Below, in pieces: positions 34,920 to 46,794 of a DNA stretch of 64,000 nt. Positions within the stretch are counted from its first letter, which is position 1, and every line of letters begins with the position of its first letter. Location: NCBI GenBank assembly GCA_945643635.1, contig CALZFC010000268.1:188501-252500 (forward strand). The letters run 5' to 3'. The notes under the pieces were generated by a model, which was not told where the DNA came from, ran no database searches, and saw nothing but the letters and a program-made list of their open reading frames with translations. Position numbers and translations under genes: made by a program. The stretch is from Allodiplogaster sudhausi (taxonomy: Eukaryota; Nematoda; Chromadorea; Rhabditida; Diplogasteridae).

Positions 34920-37231
34920 TCAGGGGTAGAATGCTTCAACGGAGAAGCCAATGTTCGCCTCCCATGTGGGCTCGCTCCACGAGTAAATGTCAGCGCGGTT
35001 CGACTCGGTCTCGACCGTTTGAATGTCGTCACGGTCACAGCAGATGCTACAACGTGAGAGTGGTAAGAGAAAAAGAGACAGATAAAGGGAGAGAGAATCG
35101 AATATAAGAAGAGGATAACTTACGTCTTGACAGCGTGAGTCAAATCGATACCGTCGTACACCTTGACGCCAAAGATATTACAGTCCTCATTGCATTGGCT
35201 TTGTCTCATCCCACGGGTAGCGTAGATCTTCAGCCGCAGACGCATGCCCACAGGACCCTTCAAGGCCAAGGAGTTTAAAGAAAGCTCCGCAAAAGAGGTG
35301 ATATAATCAGGAAATGACAAAAGCACATGGGAAATCGAGCTTGTATTGAAACAAATGAGATAGTTGGTAGCACCTCGACGATCACTGCAGAGTCCGTGTC
35401 GTTCTTAGCGGGCAAATCGAAAGTCATCGAATATATTCCCTGAATTTATGGCGATCTTAACACTTGATTCAGAAAGAGAAGTTTGGAGGATTTCTTAAAG
35501 AATTTGAACAGCAAGGAGACCAACACAAAGTAAGGAGGCATTTAGTGATGAAGAGACAAGAAAGAGATTGAACTGTGCCTGACCGGTGTCCCGTCCAAAT
35601 CGAACACTGAATAAGTGGACTCGGCGCACGTGTCGCCCTTGTAGAAGACGGGGCACACGCAACGGCAGACGTCTTCGGGGTCTGGGAAGCCACCATTCTG
35701 GCATGATATGCAGGAGCCTGGGGCAGTGGTTGTGGTGCTGATTGAAGTCGGAGTCGATGTTGCGGGCGTCGAAATGACGGTGACACTCAACGTCATGTTA
35801 TAGGCAACTCCACTCTCCGACCACGCGCGGACTCCGACACGATTCGAGTGTGTCTCAATCGTTAAGACGTCACCATTAAACTCGCTGCAGCAGAATCTGG
35901 AACCGAAAATGTTGTGTTGACAAAATTGAAGATAGCTGATCCCTCCACTTACATATGTATGTAGGATGCATAATGAAGTATCACAGGCTTTGCATACGTA
36001 CATATGTATACATATTTGCATACATATGTACGTATGTATATTTGATTATGGCCACACATCACAAAAATGACTCGAAATTAAGCCAACAACGAAATTTTTT
36101 TTCGATTTCTTGAAACATTTCAAATTTTCGGCATTTCAATTATACATTTTAATTTTCGGAAACAAAATTCAGCCCTGCACCTTTTACCGCCGAGTGTGAA
36201 GTCGTTTCCGTCTACAAGCTCGACACCAGCATTGAAGCAGTTCAGATCGCAGCCTTTATAGTTTGGTGGATGTACGATACATAGATGGTAAGGCGAAGAC
36301 GGCTTCCTTTAGGGCCCTGTAAAGTGCATGAACATACATACATAAACGATTAAGTAGAGTCTAATATTTCGGAATGTTTCCCGCTTTCCCTTCGTCCGTG
36401 CGCAAACATTATGTTGTACATAATAACGTACTGTAATAATTCGCGGCTCCATCTTGTTGTAGGTGTCATAGTTCTTTTCGTCACCATTCAAGTAGGCGTC
36501 ATTGTCGAATTTTGGGGTCCAGACAACGATGTCCTAAATTCAGCACAATAAACCCACCATAATTTTTTCTGTGGATCGACACGTTTATCAATATGTGAAC
36601 TCTCTTCCCGTACCGTGTCGACGACGTGCGTCTCGTTGACCGCAACTGCACATGTGAAGCCCTTGAAGAAATCCGGGCAGATACAATGGCCGCATGCGCG
36701 CGAGTTAGGAAAGCCGCCGTTCTCGCATTCGGGACGAGGGTTTCTAGAAGTCTAGAAGTGACATTTGCATATTTTATCTCTTAAAGATGTCATGAAATAA
36801 TTGTACATGGCGGAAAGAGAGAGAGAGGGAAAGATAGTGCTAGAGAGAGAAATGCATGTATTCATAAAGAAGTATCGAGAACACTCATGGTGAGGATCGA
36901 GAACTAAGTAAAGAAAAGAATAATCGACTTTTCGCGGGCTCTCAGAAAGAAGAACACGAACCTGCGCAAGAGTACATGGCGTTGAGTTGCTTGAGATCAG
37001 TGAAGCCGACGACCTGCCGTTGGCCCATCGTGCGGACAAATTGCGGATCTTTCGGCGCCAACGTTGGTGTCGTCACTCCAGGCTTTCGGAAGGAGTCTAT
37101 ATGAAAGATAGGTTAATGCCAGAACAACATTCAAAATTGGCATGTTTTTTTTTGTTATCTATTCCCACTGATTCTCTCTCTCTCAATCTCGCTCTCCCCC
37201 TCTCTCTCTCACTCTCTTTCTCTCCCTCCCT

Positions 37232-37272
<41 letters not shown>

Positions 37273-39680
37273 AAGGAATACCATACTTGCTGAGTAGTGC
37301 ATCATGCTACCATAGTCGTAAGTGACGCCAAAGTTGTTGTTCTCCTCGGCTGTCATCTGTCATTAATGAACACTTTTTTTTCTTTTTGTTAGGATGCATT
37401 TTCAGTGATTAAATGCTAACCCTCTCGAAGTTGATTATCTTGGATTCAATTACGGCAGTTCTGTTCAGGGTGACATATTCGTCTCTGTCAAATCGAGCCT
37501 GAAGATAACTTTTGTGCACGCGCAAAAACACCGTTGTGTAATAATAAGATTGCGCAAGAGAAGTGGAAATATATTGAAGAGGAGGAAAATGTGAAGTATA
37601 AAAAAAAACATTTGACCTGTTCGTGGTGAGAACCAAGCGCGTGGAAAAGCTCATGTGCTGCGGTGATTAGCTTAAAGGAACCAAGTACGTATGTTCTACA
37701 GTTGTATATCAAGGCCATTTCGAATGGGCGCCCTCAAATATTTAGGCCTCTTTTCTGCTTAGAGAGCGTGCGAAAAAGGAGACTGCGTCGCAAGCTTCAG
37801 TAAGCAAAATTTGGCCCATTCATATTTTGCCGGGTTTGTAACCCAGTGACAAGAGGAAAGAAATGATGCTAACATTCGGGAACTACAGACATTTTAGACA
37901 AATGCGAATTGGTACACGTTCAAAAAAAACCGTATGTTAATTATTCTCCTTTAACGTCACAACAAATAAGCACTGCATGAACGTACTGCATGGAATTGCA
38001 ATATGTACGTGTGAAATTGCGCACATTTTGGCAGTCGCCCTGGAGTGACAGATTCTGTACACGTTCGAAGGTGCGTCCGACGGACGAACTGCAGCCGTCG
38101 TTTTCGATGATCCTTATCTTAAAGAAGTCAAAACTCACGCTTGAATTCCTGCCATTTTTCCTGAACGAAGGACGAAAGTTCTTGCAATTTTGAGAGACAT
38201 ACCACTGGCAGAGGTTGAAAAATATAGTAGGAAACTTAAAGATTTCAAGGAGTTAATAAGGTTTTTGTCGATAAAAGACATTCATGGTTGGTAGATACGC
38301 ATGTTTCAAACTTGTTTTTATTAGCTACTAGCACCATGAGTATGCACGTTCAAAAAGGAGTACCAACTCCATTTTGTCTGGCTTCATCGGGTGCAAAGTT
38401 GATGCAACTGTTGTTGGAGAGGATTTGCATTGCCTTCTCGACGAGTGCAACGGCGCGCTTTTCTGCAAATGAAGCCAGGAAAATGTCTAATACCGCTTGT
38501 CAAGCCCCGATTTGATCCAAGCAATATTTTTCTATAAAAAAAAAATTTATATGTATTAATATGTACCATCGCATTCGGATCGCCAATTAGAGGAAGACAA
38601 AATAAAGCCAAAACTTACGAAATCCGTCGACGAAAAAGTAGGGGATTGGCTCCGTCTTGTTCCAGCGTCGAACGTTCTTGGGCGCGCCTCGTTTTCCACG
38701 CGATTTCTTACAAATAAAATGGTTCTTTCAATTGCATGATGCTCTCTCTCAACATCAGATAGAATATTGTTTTGTTGGTAGGCGGCAAATACAATTTTCA
38801 TTGTAAAAAAAAGGTATAAATTGCGTCTTGCTTACCGTCATTTCTTCGATGTCTCTTTTCGTTGGAACGATGTCACCCTAAACGCAGTGGTAGCAGAATG
38901 AGAGAGAATGAGAGAATGGTGGATAAAGATAAAGAGAGAGAGAGAGAGCGAGAGAGAGAGAGAGAGGGAGAGAGAGAGAGGGAGAGAGAGGGAGAGAGAG
39001 AGAGAGAGGGAGAGAGTGAGACTTGGTGACACCTCAATAAGGTATGGCAGAACGTCGCGATTGACATCGAGGATGCATGGTACAACCTCGTAATAAGGCA
39101 CATGCGGCATCTCGCTTACAGCAGCCGCTTGCTGCATAACCTTGTTTATTTATCTGTTCATATTAGCATTAATGTAATACATGCGACAACACAAGTGATT
39201 TACAATTTTATCAAGTATGCTTAATTTACCTCCATTTCAGTCGCTATTTTCCATCCCCAACTCACCCTTCACAGTATTTCATATTTATCCGACTCTCTCT
39301 CTCTCTCTATTTCTCACACTCTCTCTATCTTTTCATTCTCTCTTCACTAACGACTGCGTCAGACGCATATTCCGCAAGTGGCTGAGCTGCCAAAGAGGCC
39401 AAGGACGCTTCTTCGCGAGCTCGCCGAAAAGCGTGCAGTTCATCGACCGTCAAGCCAGTGGAGCGCGAGAGCTATCCAAATATTCAACTATATTATTATG
39501 AAATATTATATTATATAGATACGTTAATTATTTTTCTTTATTAAAATGAACAACCTCCTCGACGATTTGATTATCGCGTTCGGAATAGCTGTCCTCGCTT
39601 GCTCGCTTGACCCGTGGAAGAGAGAAGACGATCGATGGTAGAAGAAGGCAGACAGCGACGACAATACGACGATTCACCAT
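34920..39680 (-). CDS. Astacin-family metalloprotease with two EGF + CUB-like modules
   Basis: About 17 exons. The start at 39680 gives a signal peptide (RIVVAVCLLLPSIVFS) and a propeptide with RVKR and KRGAPKN. The catalytic domain follows: NNSCINFAP; IENDGCSSSVGRTFERVQNL; the zinc site HELFHALGSHHE (HExxHxxGxxHE) at 37670-37617; DRDEYV; the Met-turn YDYGSMMHYS; and DLKQLNAMYSC. Next come EGF-like CENGGFPNSRACGHCICPDF, a CUB-like domain, a Thr-rich linker, a second EGF-like CQNGGFPDPEDVCRCVCPVF, and a second CUB-like domain ending AFYP-stop. Astacins are secreted zinc endopeptidases acting on matrix, cuticle or growth factors. Two problems remain: no phase-consistent junction was found between the catalytic domain (donor at 36961) and the first EGF, and the first CUB-like exon (about 36310-36190) shifts frame by one between RLRLTIY and NYKGCDLNCF. 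Exons 1-11 are phase-consistent. Confidence 0.82.
37168..37270. repeat. (TC)n microsatellite in an astacin intron
   Basis: A long interrupted pyrimidine tract between the Met-turn exon and the next exon of the astacin gene. Confidence 0.9.
38926..39015. repeat. (GA)n microsatellite in an astacin intron
   Basis: A purine tract of GA and GGGA units in the intron between propeptide exons of the astacin gene. On the coding (minus) strand it is a pyrimidine tract. Confidence 0.9.
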
Positions 39681-40451
39681 TTTGAGAGTTTTTGTCTTAC
39701 CTGGTAGACGAGAACTTTGCCGAGTAACATGAGAAGCATATGAATTTAAGATCTTATTTGAGGACAAAATCAACCTAACCGCCAACAAAAGGCCAATGAT
39801 TTTCCCGTTGTGCTACGGGCAGCTTTATACTTGACGCATTCGGCCATCCTGATGGCATGGGCAAGTTAATCTCAATCACTCATTGTCAGAAGTGAAACGC
39901 CCCCGCTAGGCTTACGGCAGAAGAATTCATGTTGATGTTTCATGAAACGTTTCTATTCCATACTGCATTTTGGGCATTTAGCATATCTCTCGCTTGTCAA
40001 TAACTCATTAGTTTTCTGCATTGTCTACTTTATGTGCCCCGATAAGCCAAATCAGCAATCCATCCTGGCATTTTCCTCCTGTTTGTCGTCATGCTACATC
40101 ATTTCTGCGAAATCTCATTTGGCAGATATCGTCGTTCTCCATTCAGTGACTTTCACTTCTGTCGTTGTCTACAATGGAATAAGAATTTGAATGATGCTCA
40201 TCCTGTAATAGAAGTCAATTGGCAACTCTCTTTGAATAATGGACACTTTATTTTGGTTGGAAAATCGCATGCATTTTCTAATTGATATTCTTTTACTCTA
40301 CTGTCCCGTTTATTGGTCGACATGTCAAACTTCTGCCTTACTTTCACGTTGTTCATTGCATTCGGTAGCTAGCGTAAAATATTCTTTGAGCGAAACAAAT
40401 ACGTTCTTGCAGCTCTTTCGTCGCGACAGCTTGTTTATTTCCATATCTAAA
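39681..40451. other. Spacer upstream of the astacin gene
   Basis: This presumably holds the astacin promoter. No element could be pinned down, and frames present lack splice or domain support. Confidence 0.4.
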
Positions 40452-40757
40452 TTAAAGGTATATACTGGTCAAAACTGAAATTTTCAAAAAACACATCATG
40501 GATCTTTTTTGTGTGGTTTCCAATGACAAATAAAACAAAAAAAAAGAAAACTGAAAAATATTAAGTTTTAAGGAAGTTATGAACACTCAAAGTTTTGCAA
40601 TACTATTGCATGCACTGGGAAGAAAAAAATTTTATATCACATTTGACTCCATAATTTCTTTTACAATGCAAGTGGGTACTCCTAATAAAATTTTGGTTAC
40701 CAAAATCGAACACTTCCCCCAGGGCATTGCCACCACGGCCCTTACGGAGAGGCTTAA
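40452..40757. mobile_element. Probable partial copy of the TTAA foldback family
   Basis: The right end CAGGGCATTGCCACCACGGC, then CCCTTACGGAGAGGC and TTAA (40754-40757), follows the same plan as the ends at 30690-30739 (AGGGCAGG, then GCGGCC, then CTTACAGAGAGGC and TTAA). A TTAA also occurs at 40452-40455, but the left end is not clearly homologous, so this may be a one-armed remnant. Confidence 0.45.
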
Positions 40758-40786
40758 TGGCAGATCAATTTAATTGACTGATAATC

Positions 40787-40858
40787 GGGGGTGTAGCTCA
40801 GTGGTAGAGCGCTCGCTCAGCATGCGAGAGGTCTGGGGTTCAATTCCCCATACCTGCA
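40787..40858 (+). tRNA. tRNA-Ala (AGC), slightly diverged
   Basis: A 72-nt cloverleaf with anticodon AGC in the loop TCAGCAT. The acceptor arm GGGGGTG against TACCTGC has one mismatch (position 2) and wobble pairs; the D, anticodon and T arms are intact, as are the A box and B box. Probably functional, but the acceptor mismatch makes this less certain than for 14058 and 59297. Confidence 0.8.
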
Positions 40859-42524
40859 CACATTTTTATTCGATTTCTTGTGTGCAGTCTCGCTTGACAT
40901 CTGATCAAAAATCCTTTTTTTTAAGAAAATGAGAGCCGACGATGACTTACGACCACACCCACGCGGTAGCAGCGTCTCAACAAAACAAGAACTCAGTGAA
41001 AGGCGTTGTCTTGGTATGGCTTTTCTTTGATAAACCCGACCATTTGTGAATATTCAAAGTAATTGTTTGAATAATTTTTAATTTTATATTCTATAGGCTA
41101 TGGTGGTTTTTTTTATTAGTTTTTTTTAAATGAAGAAAGCATTTAAAAAATATGTATTACGTAGTGCAAAATTATATCGCCAAGAAGGCGACGTGCTTTC
41201 ATGAAAATTCTTCTTTTACGCATACAGTACCTTGCGACAAAATTGTTGATTTAAAAATCTGACTGCAAAGTGCCTATCAGCAAAACTGGAGAGTAGAGTA
41301 AATAATTTTAATAAAAAAAATTGAAGTCAAAACAAAAAGTTATCCGTTGTTCAGCTCGAGTTATCAGTTCGCAGGAAACCAAAAACTCTGACCTGATCAG
41401 CATCCCGCAAATTCTTAACCTCTTGTGGAGATAATAATGGAGCACGATGATTCTCGAGGCTGGTTTCAGTTATTTTCTTCGTTCATAAATACATAAAAAT
41501 TTGCACGGTTGTGCCACAAAATTTAGAAGAAATTGGATTCATAATGGGAATTCGGAGTCAGGAGGCTTTGGATTCTCAACATCTTCTGTGGCCAAGAAAG
41601 GTAACGATTGCTTTGTGACATTGAACATAGAGAGGAAAATTCAATTGCTCCCTTTCCATCTTACCCTTTTACTCTTTGCCTCTCTCATCATATCGGCCTC
41701 TATAATGTATGTATACCACTTTTACCCACTTTTAGTGCATAAAGAAAGACACCAACTGTAGGTAAACTTGGAATATGAAATTGTTGACATCGATGTACAC
41801 TGTCGACGATTCACGTTTTGAGCTGATTGGATATTGACATCCCCTCGAACATTAAATGCGGACCATCACCGAGTAAAAAAGAATTCGAATTGCCGCTTTT
41901 TCGCATGTAAATAGTCTCAATATCGTAAGCTTTTCGCAGGCCACTGAATGATTCACCTGTTGTCTTGCAAAAGTTCATGGTAAAAAAGAGCTTTATTTAC
42001 TTATGGAGAATTTAAAAATAATAAAATATGGAATAATAGGTAAAGAAAGTTCTGTGGCCTACAAATGCTTGTCAACGAGAGAATTCAAGAAATAAATATT
42101 TCATATAATTTGAATTCCATCAAGAATATTGATATTCCCTTCGAGTTAGCCGAAAACATTTTTTGTCACTTCCTTTCGGCCAGTTCACCATGTACTATGG
42201 AAAGGAATAGTGCAGATAATATTATTCCTAATTTCCCTTTTATCTCAAGTCACGTATTATACTTTATCTACACATAACAACACAACAAAAACGAGAGCGT
42301 TTTTGAAATGAAGGCGAATTGAGCATCAGAATGCAAATTTTTTCTCTCCAAAACCAACTCGCAATCAGCTTGGAATGATTGCTCTGAAATTCATCACTAT
42401 CCCGAGCAGCTTGGCCTGCGAGTGGTCGCCTCTGCGATCAGCTCTCGGGCTTTCTCTGCTGCTCTCTTCCTCTGCCCTCTCTCTCCCCTGCCTTCTCCCT
42501 CTCCCTCTCTTCTCTCTTCCTGTC
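40859..42524. other. tRNA flank repeat and gene-free spacer
   Basis: It begins with the tRNA-flank repeat shared with 33774-34150. A segment at about 41605-41720 (AGAGAGGAAAATTCAATTGC, CATCTTACC) resembles 44535-44645 (AGAGAGAAATGCTCCAATAG, CATCTTACC), another dispersed duplicate. No gene is supported. Confidence 0.45.
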
Positions 42525-44344
42525 ATGGCGACCTCTCGTGCTGCACGCTCTCTGGCTTCGTGCCTCTGCGTGCTCGCGCTTCTTCGTTTGAGTTCCGCCG
42601 GTTGTTCTGGAGGCGTCGGAATGGTTATTTTCTTCAAATATTCCGAATTTTCTCAATTAGAACACTAATTATTCAATGCCCTTTAATGGACGCTTACTCG
42701 TCTTTTCAAGGGTTAAGTAAAATTATATTGTTAACTGTTAAACAATTATTGTCTTATTGAAATTAAAAAAGTTGCATTATTGACCAATTTTGTTTGAATT
42801 TAGGGTGCTACATGCCACAACTGGTCCGATGGAAAGAAGTGTCAAGTGGTCTGTAACGTGAAGATATTAGTGAGTTCTGGTTATCCACGTCATTCACGGC
42901 GATTTCAAGACGTTGCAAGAATGCCATATCGACTTAGTCGAGGAAATCACCATTGGTCAGAATTAGTGATAATAATATTTTTCACTATGTCACGTATACA
43001 TAGTAAATAGTTAAGAATGCATTAATACTTATAACATTTGGGAAAGACGGAATATCAATATTTTTAATGAATTCTGCAGAAAATGGTTTTGTAGTCGCAT
43101 TCTCAATAACGGCTCAAAAATAGCTGTATGAAAGTCAGAATTTAGAGTGGCAAAACGGTTTATTCTATCGCATGCGCGTAGTTTGCGGAGCTGATAGCCG
43201 GGATGCTACCTCAACCTCAAAGGCTATCCGAATGCCAAAGCCAACATCATTGCTTACATTGGAGAAAGCCGTATGCAACGCGAGTCCGCAGGAAATTTGA
43301 CTTTTGCTAACATTGATCAGGTTACTTATTGTACCACTAAATTTATTTTGTTTCTCTAGTAAAGATACAAACCGGGTATACAACTTTATCCCAATATTTA
43401 GAATTGTTTTTTTTTTACAGGTGAAAGCCCTCCTAAACGGCGACTATCTTCCGTATAATAGGTGAGCATTTCAATCATGAAATTACACAACAACGAATTC
43501 GACGTTTTATTTTCATTAGAAAAAAATATTTAAATTAATGTTTAAAATTAATTTTAGCACCACAACCACCACAACTACGACCCCTTCTACGACCACGTTA
43601 GTGTCTTAAAGGAATGTTCTTTCTGGTCACGGTAATTAGTTTTATTCACTATATGCAAAAGGAAACATTGCAGCGCAACAACTACATCGGCCAGTACATC
43701 TACCACCACCACAGAGCCCACGACGACATCCACTGCCATATGGAGGTGCCTGAAATATTTTTTTCATTTTCTTTTCTGCTTTCTCCTTTGCTCGCAATTT
43801 AAGGAAATGCCGACTTCAACTTCAACCACTGCGTTTCAATCTTTCAATCATTCTATAATTCTCGACTGCTATTTTCAAGCAGCGGCTTTCTGCCAAAAAG
43901 GAATTTGCATGTAGGAACGAATACCTTCAGCAAGGGAGTCGCGCAATTTGAAACTGAATTTATTTTCAGTGATTGCCCTACTTTTAGCCTATTTACCTGT
44001 TTACATTATACTAATTTAAGTGACGAGAATGACAAAGGATACAGTGTCTGATGTTATGGAAGCAGAACTTTCCGACGACGACGATGAATTGTTCGAATTT
44101 TAAATATTGATACGTTAAATTCACTTTATTGAATTATCAAACGTTTTTTTCCATTTCAAGAGGCAATTTTAAGTTAGTTTAATTTTAATTTCATCACTAA
44201 TTCAATATTTTTATAGCCTTTATTAAATCTTTGAACTTTTTCAGGTCTACTGAAGCCTGGCTCGCAATCTACTTCGCCGTCCTCTTCTCTGAAATATTCA
44301 TTGCATCAATTACTTTCCTGCTCATTTACCGCTTTGGTATTTGA
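42525..44344 (+). CDS. Mucin-like membrane protein paralogue: signal peptide, Cys-rich domain, Thr-rich stalk, TM
   Basis: The start at 42525 gives the signal peptide SLASCLCVLALLRLSSA. Next comes a Cys exon (about 42804-42857) with GATCHNWSDGKKCQVVC, matching CYNWSDGTKCTVSC of the 6.3-7.8 kb gene. Then a segment with DFKTLQECHIDLVEE, an exon from about 43198 (CYLNLKGYPNAKANIIAYIG) to a donor at 43322, VKALLNGDYLPYN from 43422, Thr-rich exons at about 43558-43780, an acidic exon ending SDDDDELFEF-stop at 44103, and a membrane exon STEAWLAIYFAVLFSEIFI ending at 44344 with AATAAA next to it. The order and the two alternative 3' ends match the paralogue. The frame change after QVVCN could use a very short GT...AG stretch of 17 nt or reflect an error. 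Function unknown; the layout suggests a type I surface mucin with a soluble alternative. Confidence 0.6.
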
Positions 44345-46488
44345 TGAATAAAGTTTTTTCTGTTGAATTTATCTTCTTGTTGACAAAGAACAGGTAATCG
44401 TCGGTTCTGGAAGAAGCACACACGTATAGTATCTTGTAGGACACTGGCCGGACTATGATATGTGGGAGGGAATGTCTGAAATGTTGTGATAATATTTCTG
44501 AAAGGAAAATGTAAGAATAAGGTGAAATTGTGTCGTGGCATTGAACATTTAGAGAGAAATGCTCCAATAGCTCCCTCGCCATCTTACCATCCCAGTCTCT
44601 GCGTTTCTCATCGCATTCCCCTCTTCTATCTCTAATGTCTCTACAGTAGATGCAGGCCCTTGTCTCCCACGATAGAAAAGTGAAATCATCCCCTGTAACG
44701 ACTTCTGTAACGAAGCTTTGCAGGAATCGGCGCTACAGATTTCCCTCCGAATGACTTGGAGAAGAAATCATAAGGGAAAAACATATCGAGCTGCAGAAGA
44801 ACTTCATTGAGAACGCTTGTAATGCCTGGTTGTTGAATGCGTGCACACTGCATTGGAATTTCATAAAATAGTAATGGAATGGTAATAAAATTTGCATCAT
44901 TTAGAAAGAGAGGGAAAATCATCAGAGATAGTAATACATGTAAATGCAAACAAAGAGGGTTTTATACGAGCGCGTGATGGTTTTTCAGCTCTTGTTTCAT
45001 ATATTAAAGTTATCCTTTGATTTGCAATCTGGGCAAATTCAAGTGAACAAACGAATAACATATCACATGTGAAAATTGCACAACAGAAATCTGTCATGCG
45101 GGAGCAGCTTAAGAGAATTTAATAGTTGCGATGATTTTATAGTTGCGGTACATGCGACTTCTGTTGATGCTTTTGTTTCTCGCACTTGCAGGAACGTGTT
45201 CTGCATATGATCCAGAAACTGTCAGCGCGCTCTAAGCCTTTACTCTCTCAAGAGACAAATATAACACACGATTTTTGTAGTTATTCCCAACTGCGACGTC
45301 AAATATATACAACATCCATAAATTAGTCGAGTAAATGTGTACATACAAATATATGCTGAAAATGAGTGTGTTAGAATTTTTTGGCAAGCTGCGACGTGCT
45401 TCGGGGAAAGAACAATGAGCGCTGATTATCATGTTCGTCGACCGCTCAAAGCTACTTTGACTAAGATTACATGTGCGGCAAGAGTGCGAGAATTAGAAAG
45501 AGATCTTGTCCAATACTCAACCGCATCAAGCATCTGCAAATCAATCGACCTATTTGGCCATACCCGCACTGCTCGTCAGGGAGTCTTCGAGTGGAGGAAA
45601 CTGTGACGCTAACTTTCCGGACAGTGGTTATGCTGCAAGTCAAGTAGGCAACGCTTTTCGTTCGAAGTGCCGTGCCTGGCAAAGTCTAGAGACCCATGCA
45701 AGTGGATATGAAGATGACAGAAATCGCCGGTGGAGCAATCGAAATCTCTGATGCAAGTAGATCTAGCAAAGTGGATTGTTCCAGATGAGAGAAGTGTGTG
45801 CACGAACACTTTCATCATATATCATACAAAAAAATGTCAGCATAAATATGAAACTTCCTGCAAGTGTGGAATATTGTGGATGCTGAACAAACAGCTATTT
45901 AATTTTTTTCTTCTTCTTAAATTCGAAATACCTCTTTCATCTCTCGTCATATCAATTGCCATTTTCCAGCACTCGATTCGAGTTCGCCTAGTGAAGTTAT
46001 TGCATCGTTTGTTTGAATGAGCGACTCGAAGGCCGGTTATTTGCATGACGTTGTTTGTTCAGATCTCGAGATCACAGATAACTTCAAGAACGAGGCGCCG
46101 TTATTGCGTAACCTGCTTGCGCATACAATGGACAATTTGAAAGTCGAGACTTTTTGAAATAGTCTACCAAAAATAATAAACGAGAGAAAGGGAAGAGAAT
46201 GCAATGCCAGCTCATCCAATGCTTGAGGATGGCTTCTATGGAGGCTGCCGGATCGGGACGAGAGGTGCCACATCCTATGCAACCGACATATCGATCATTC
46301 TACGGCAATATAAATGGGGCAAGTGACATGGAGGAGACAGGCAATGCCGGAAGGGCAACAAGGGAAGCTTCTTCCGCATGCGGGCCGCTCACTAATTCTA
46401 ACATTTCGATTGAATATTTATACATATATCTTCGTGAGTATGTCTTCCAATGTGTTGCCCACCCCATTACCTGTGCCCGCTTTTAGAG
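44345..46488. other. Gene-poor spacer, nothing supported
   Basis: Several short frames exist on both strands (for example near 45506-45750 and 46199-46480) without domains, signal peptides or matching exons. Part of it (44535-44645) is a dispersed repeat also found near 41605-41720. Confidence 0.4.
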
Positions 46489-46794
46489 ATGCAGATGAAA
46501 CTGTTCCTGTTGCTCGCTGCTCTCGCAACGTTCTCGGCTGCACAACGCCCATCAGGTTCTCCACATCCTCACGGATCTGGCAGTCCCCCTCCTCCGCCCT
46601 CAGGCAGCCCCCCTCCTCCGCCCTCTGGCAGTCCGCCTCCTCCCCCCTCAGGCAGTCCCCCTCCTCCGCCCTCAGGCAGCCCGCCTCCTCCGCCCTCAGG
46701 CAGCCCGCCTCCTCCCCCCTCCGGCAGCCCTTCCTATCCGGCTACAACCGAGGAGCCTTCCATCTTCAACAATATTCTCTCGTTCTTCCACTGA
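46489..46794 (+). CDS. Small secreted proline-rich repeat protein
   Basis: A single-exon frame of 101 residues begins with MQMKLFLLLAALATFSAAQ, a classic signal peptide. The mature part is GSPPPPPS repeated about six times (24-bp DNA unit), followed by SPSYPATTEEPSIFNNILSF and a stop. TTTTAG ends two bases before the ATG, which would suit a cis- or trans-splice acceptor, and AATAAA-like signals follow at about 46890. Low-complexity Pro-rich secreted proteins occur in nematode cuticle, gland and antimicrobial contexts, but none of these roles can be claimed here. The frame is intact, and the DNA repeats are nearly identical, so repeat number may vary between individuals. Confidence 0.75.
   Translation: MQMKLFLLLAALATFSAAQRPSGSPHPHGSGSPPPPPSGSPPPPPSGSPPPPPSGSPPPPPSGSPPPPPSGSPPPPPSGSPSYPATTEEPSIFNNILSFFH
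46560..46730 (+). repeat. 24-bp coding tandem repeat
   Basis: Six to seven copies of a GGCAGTCCCCCTCCTCCGCC-like unit inside the proline-rich gene. Unit variation is mostly at third codon positions. Confidence 0.85.
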
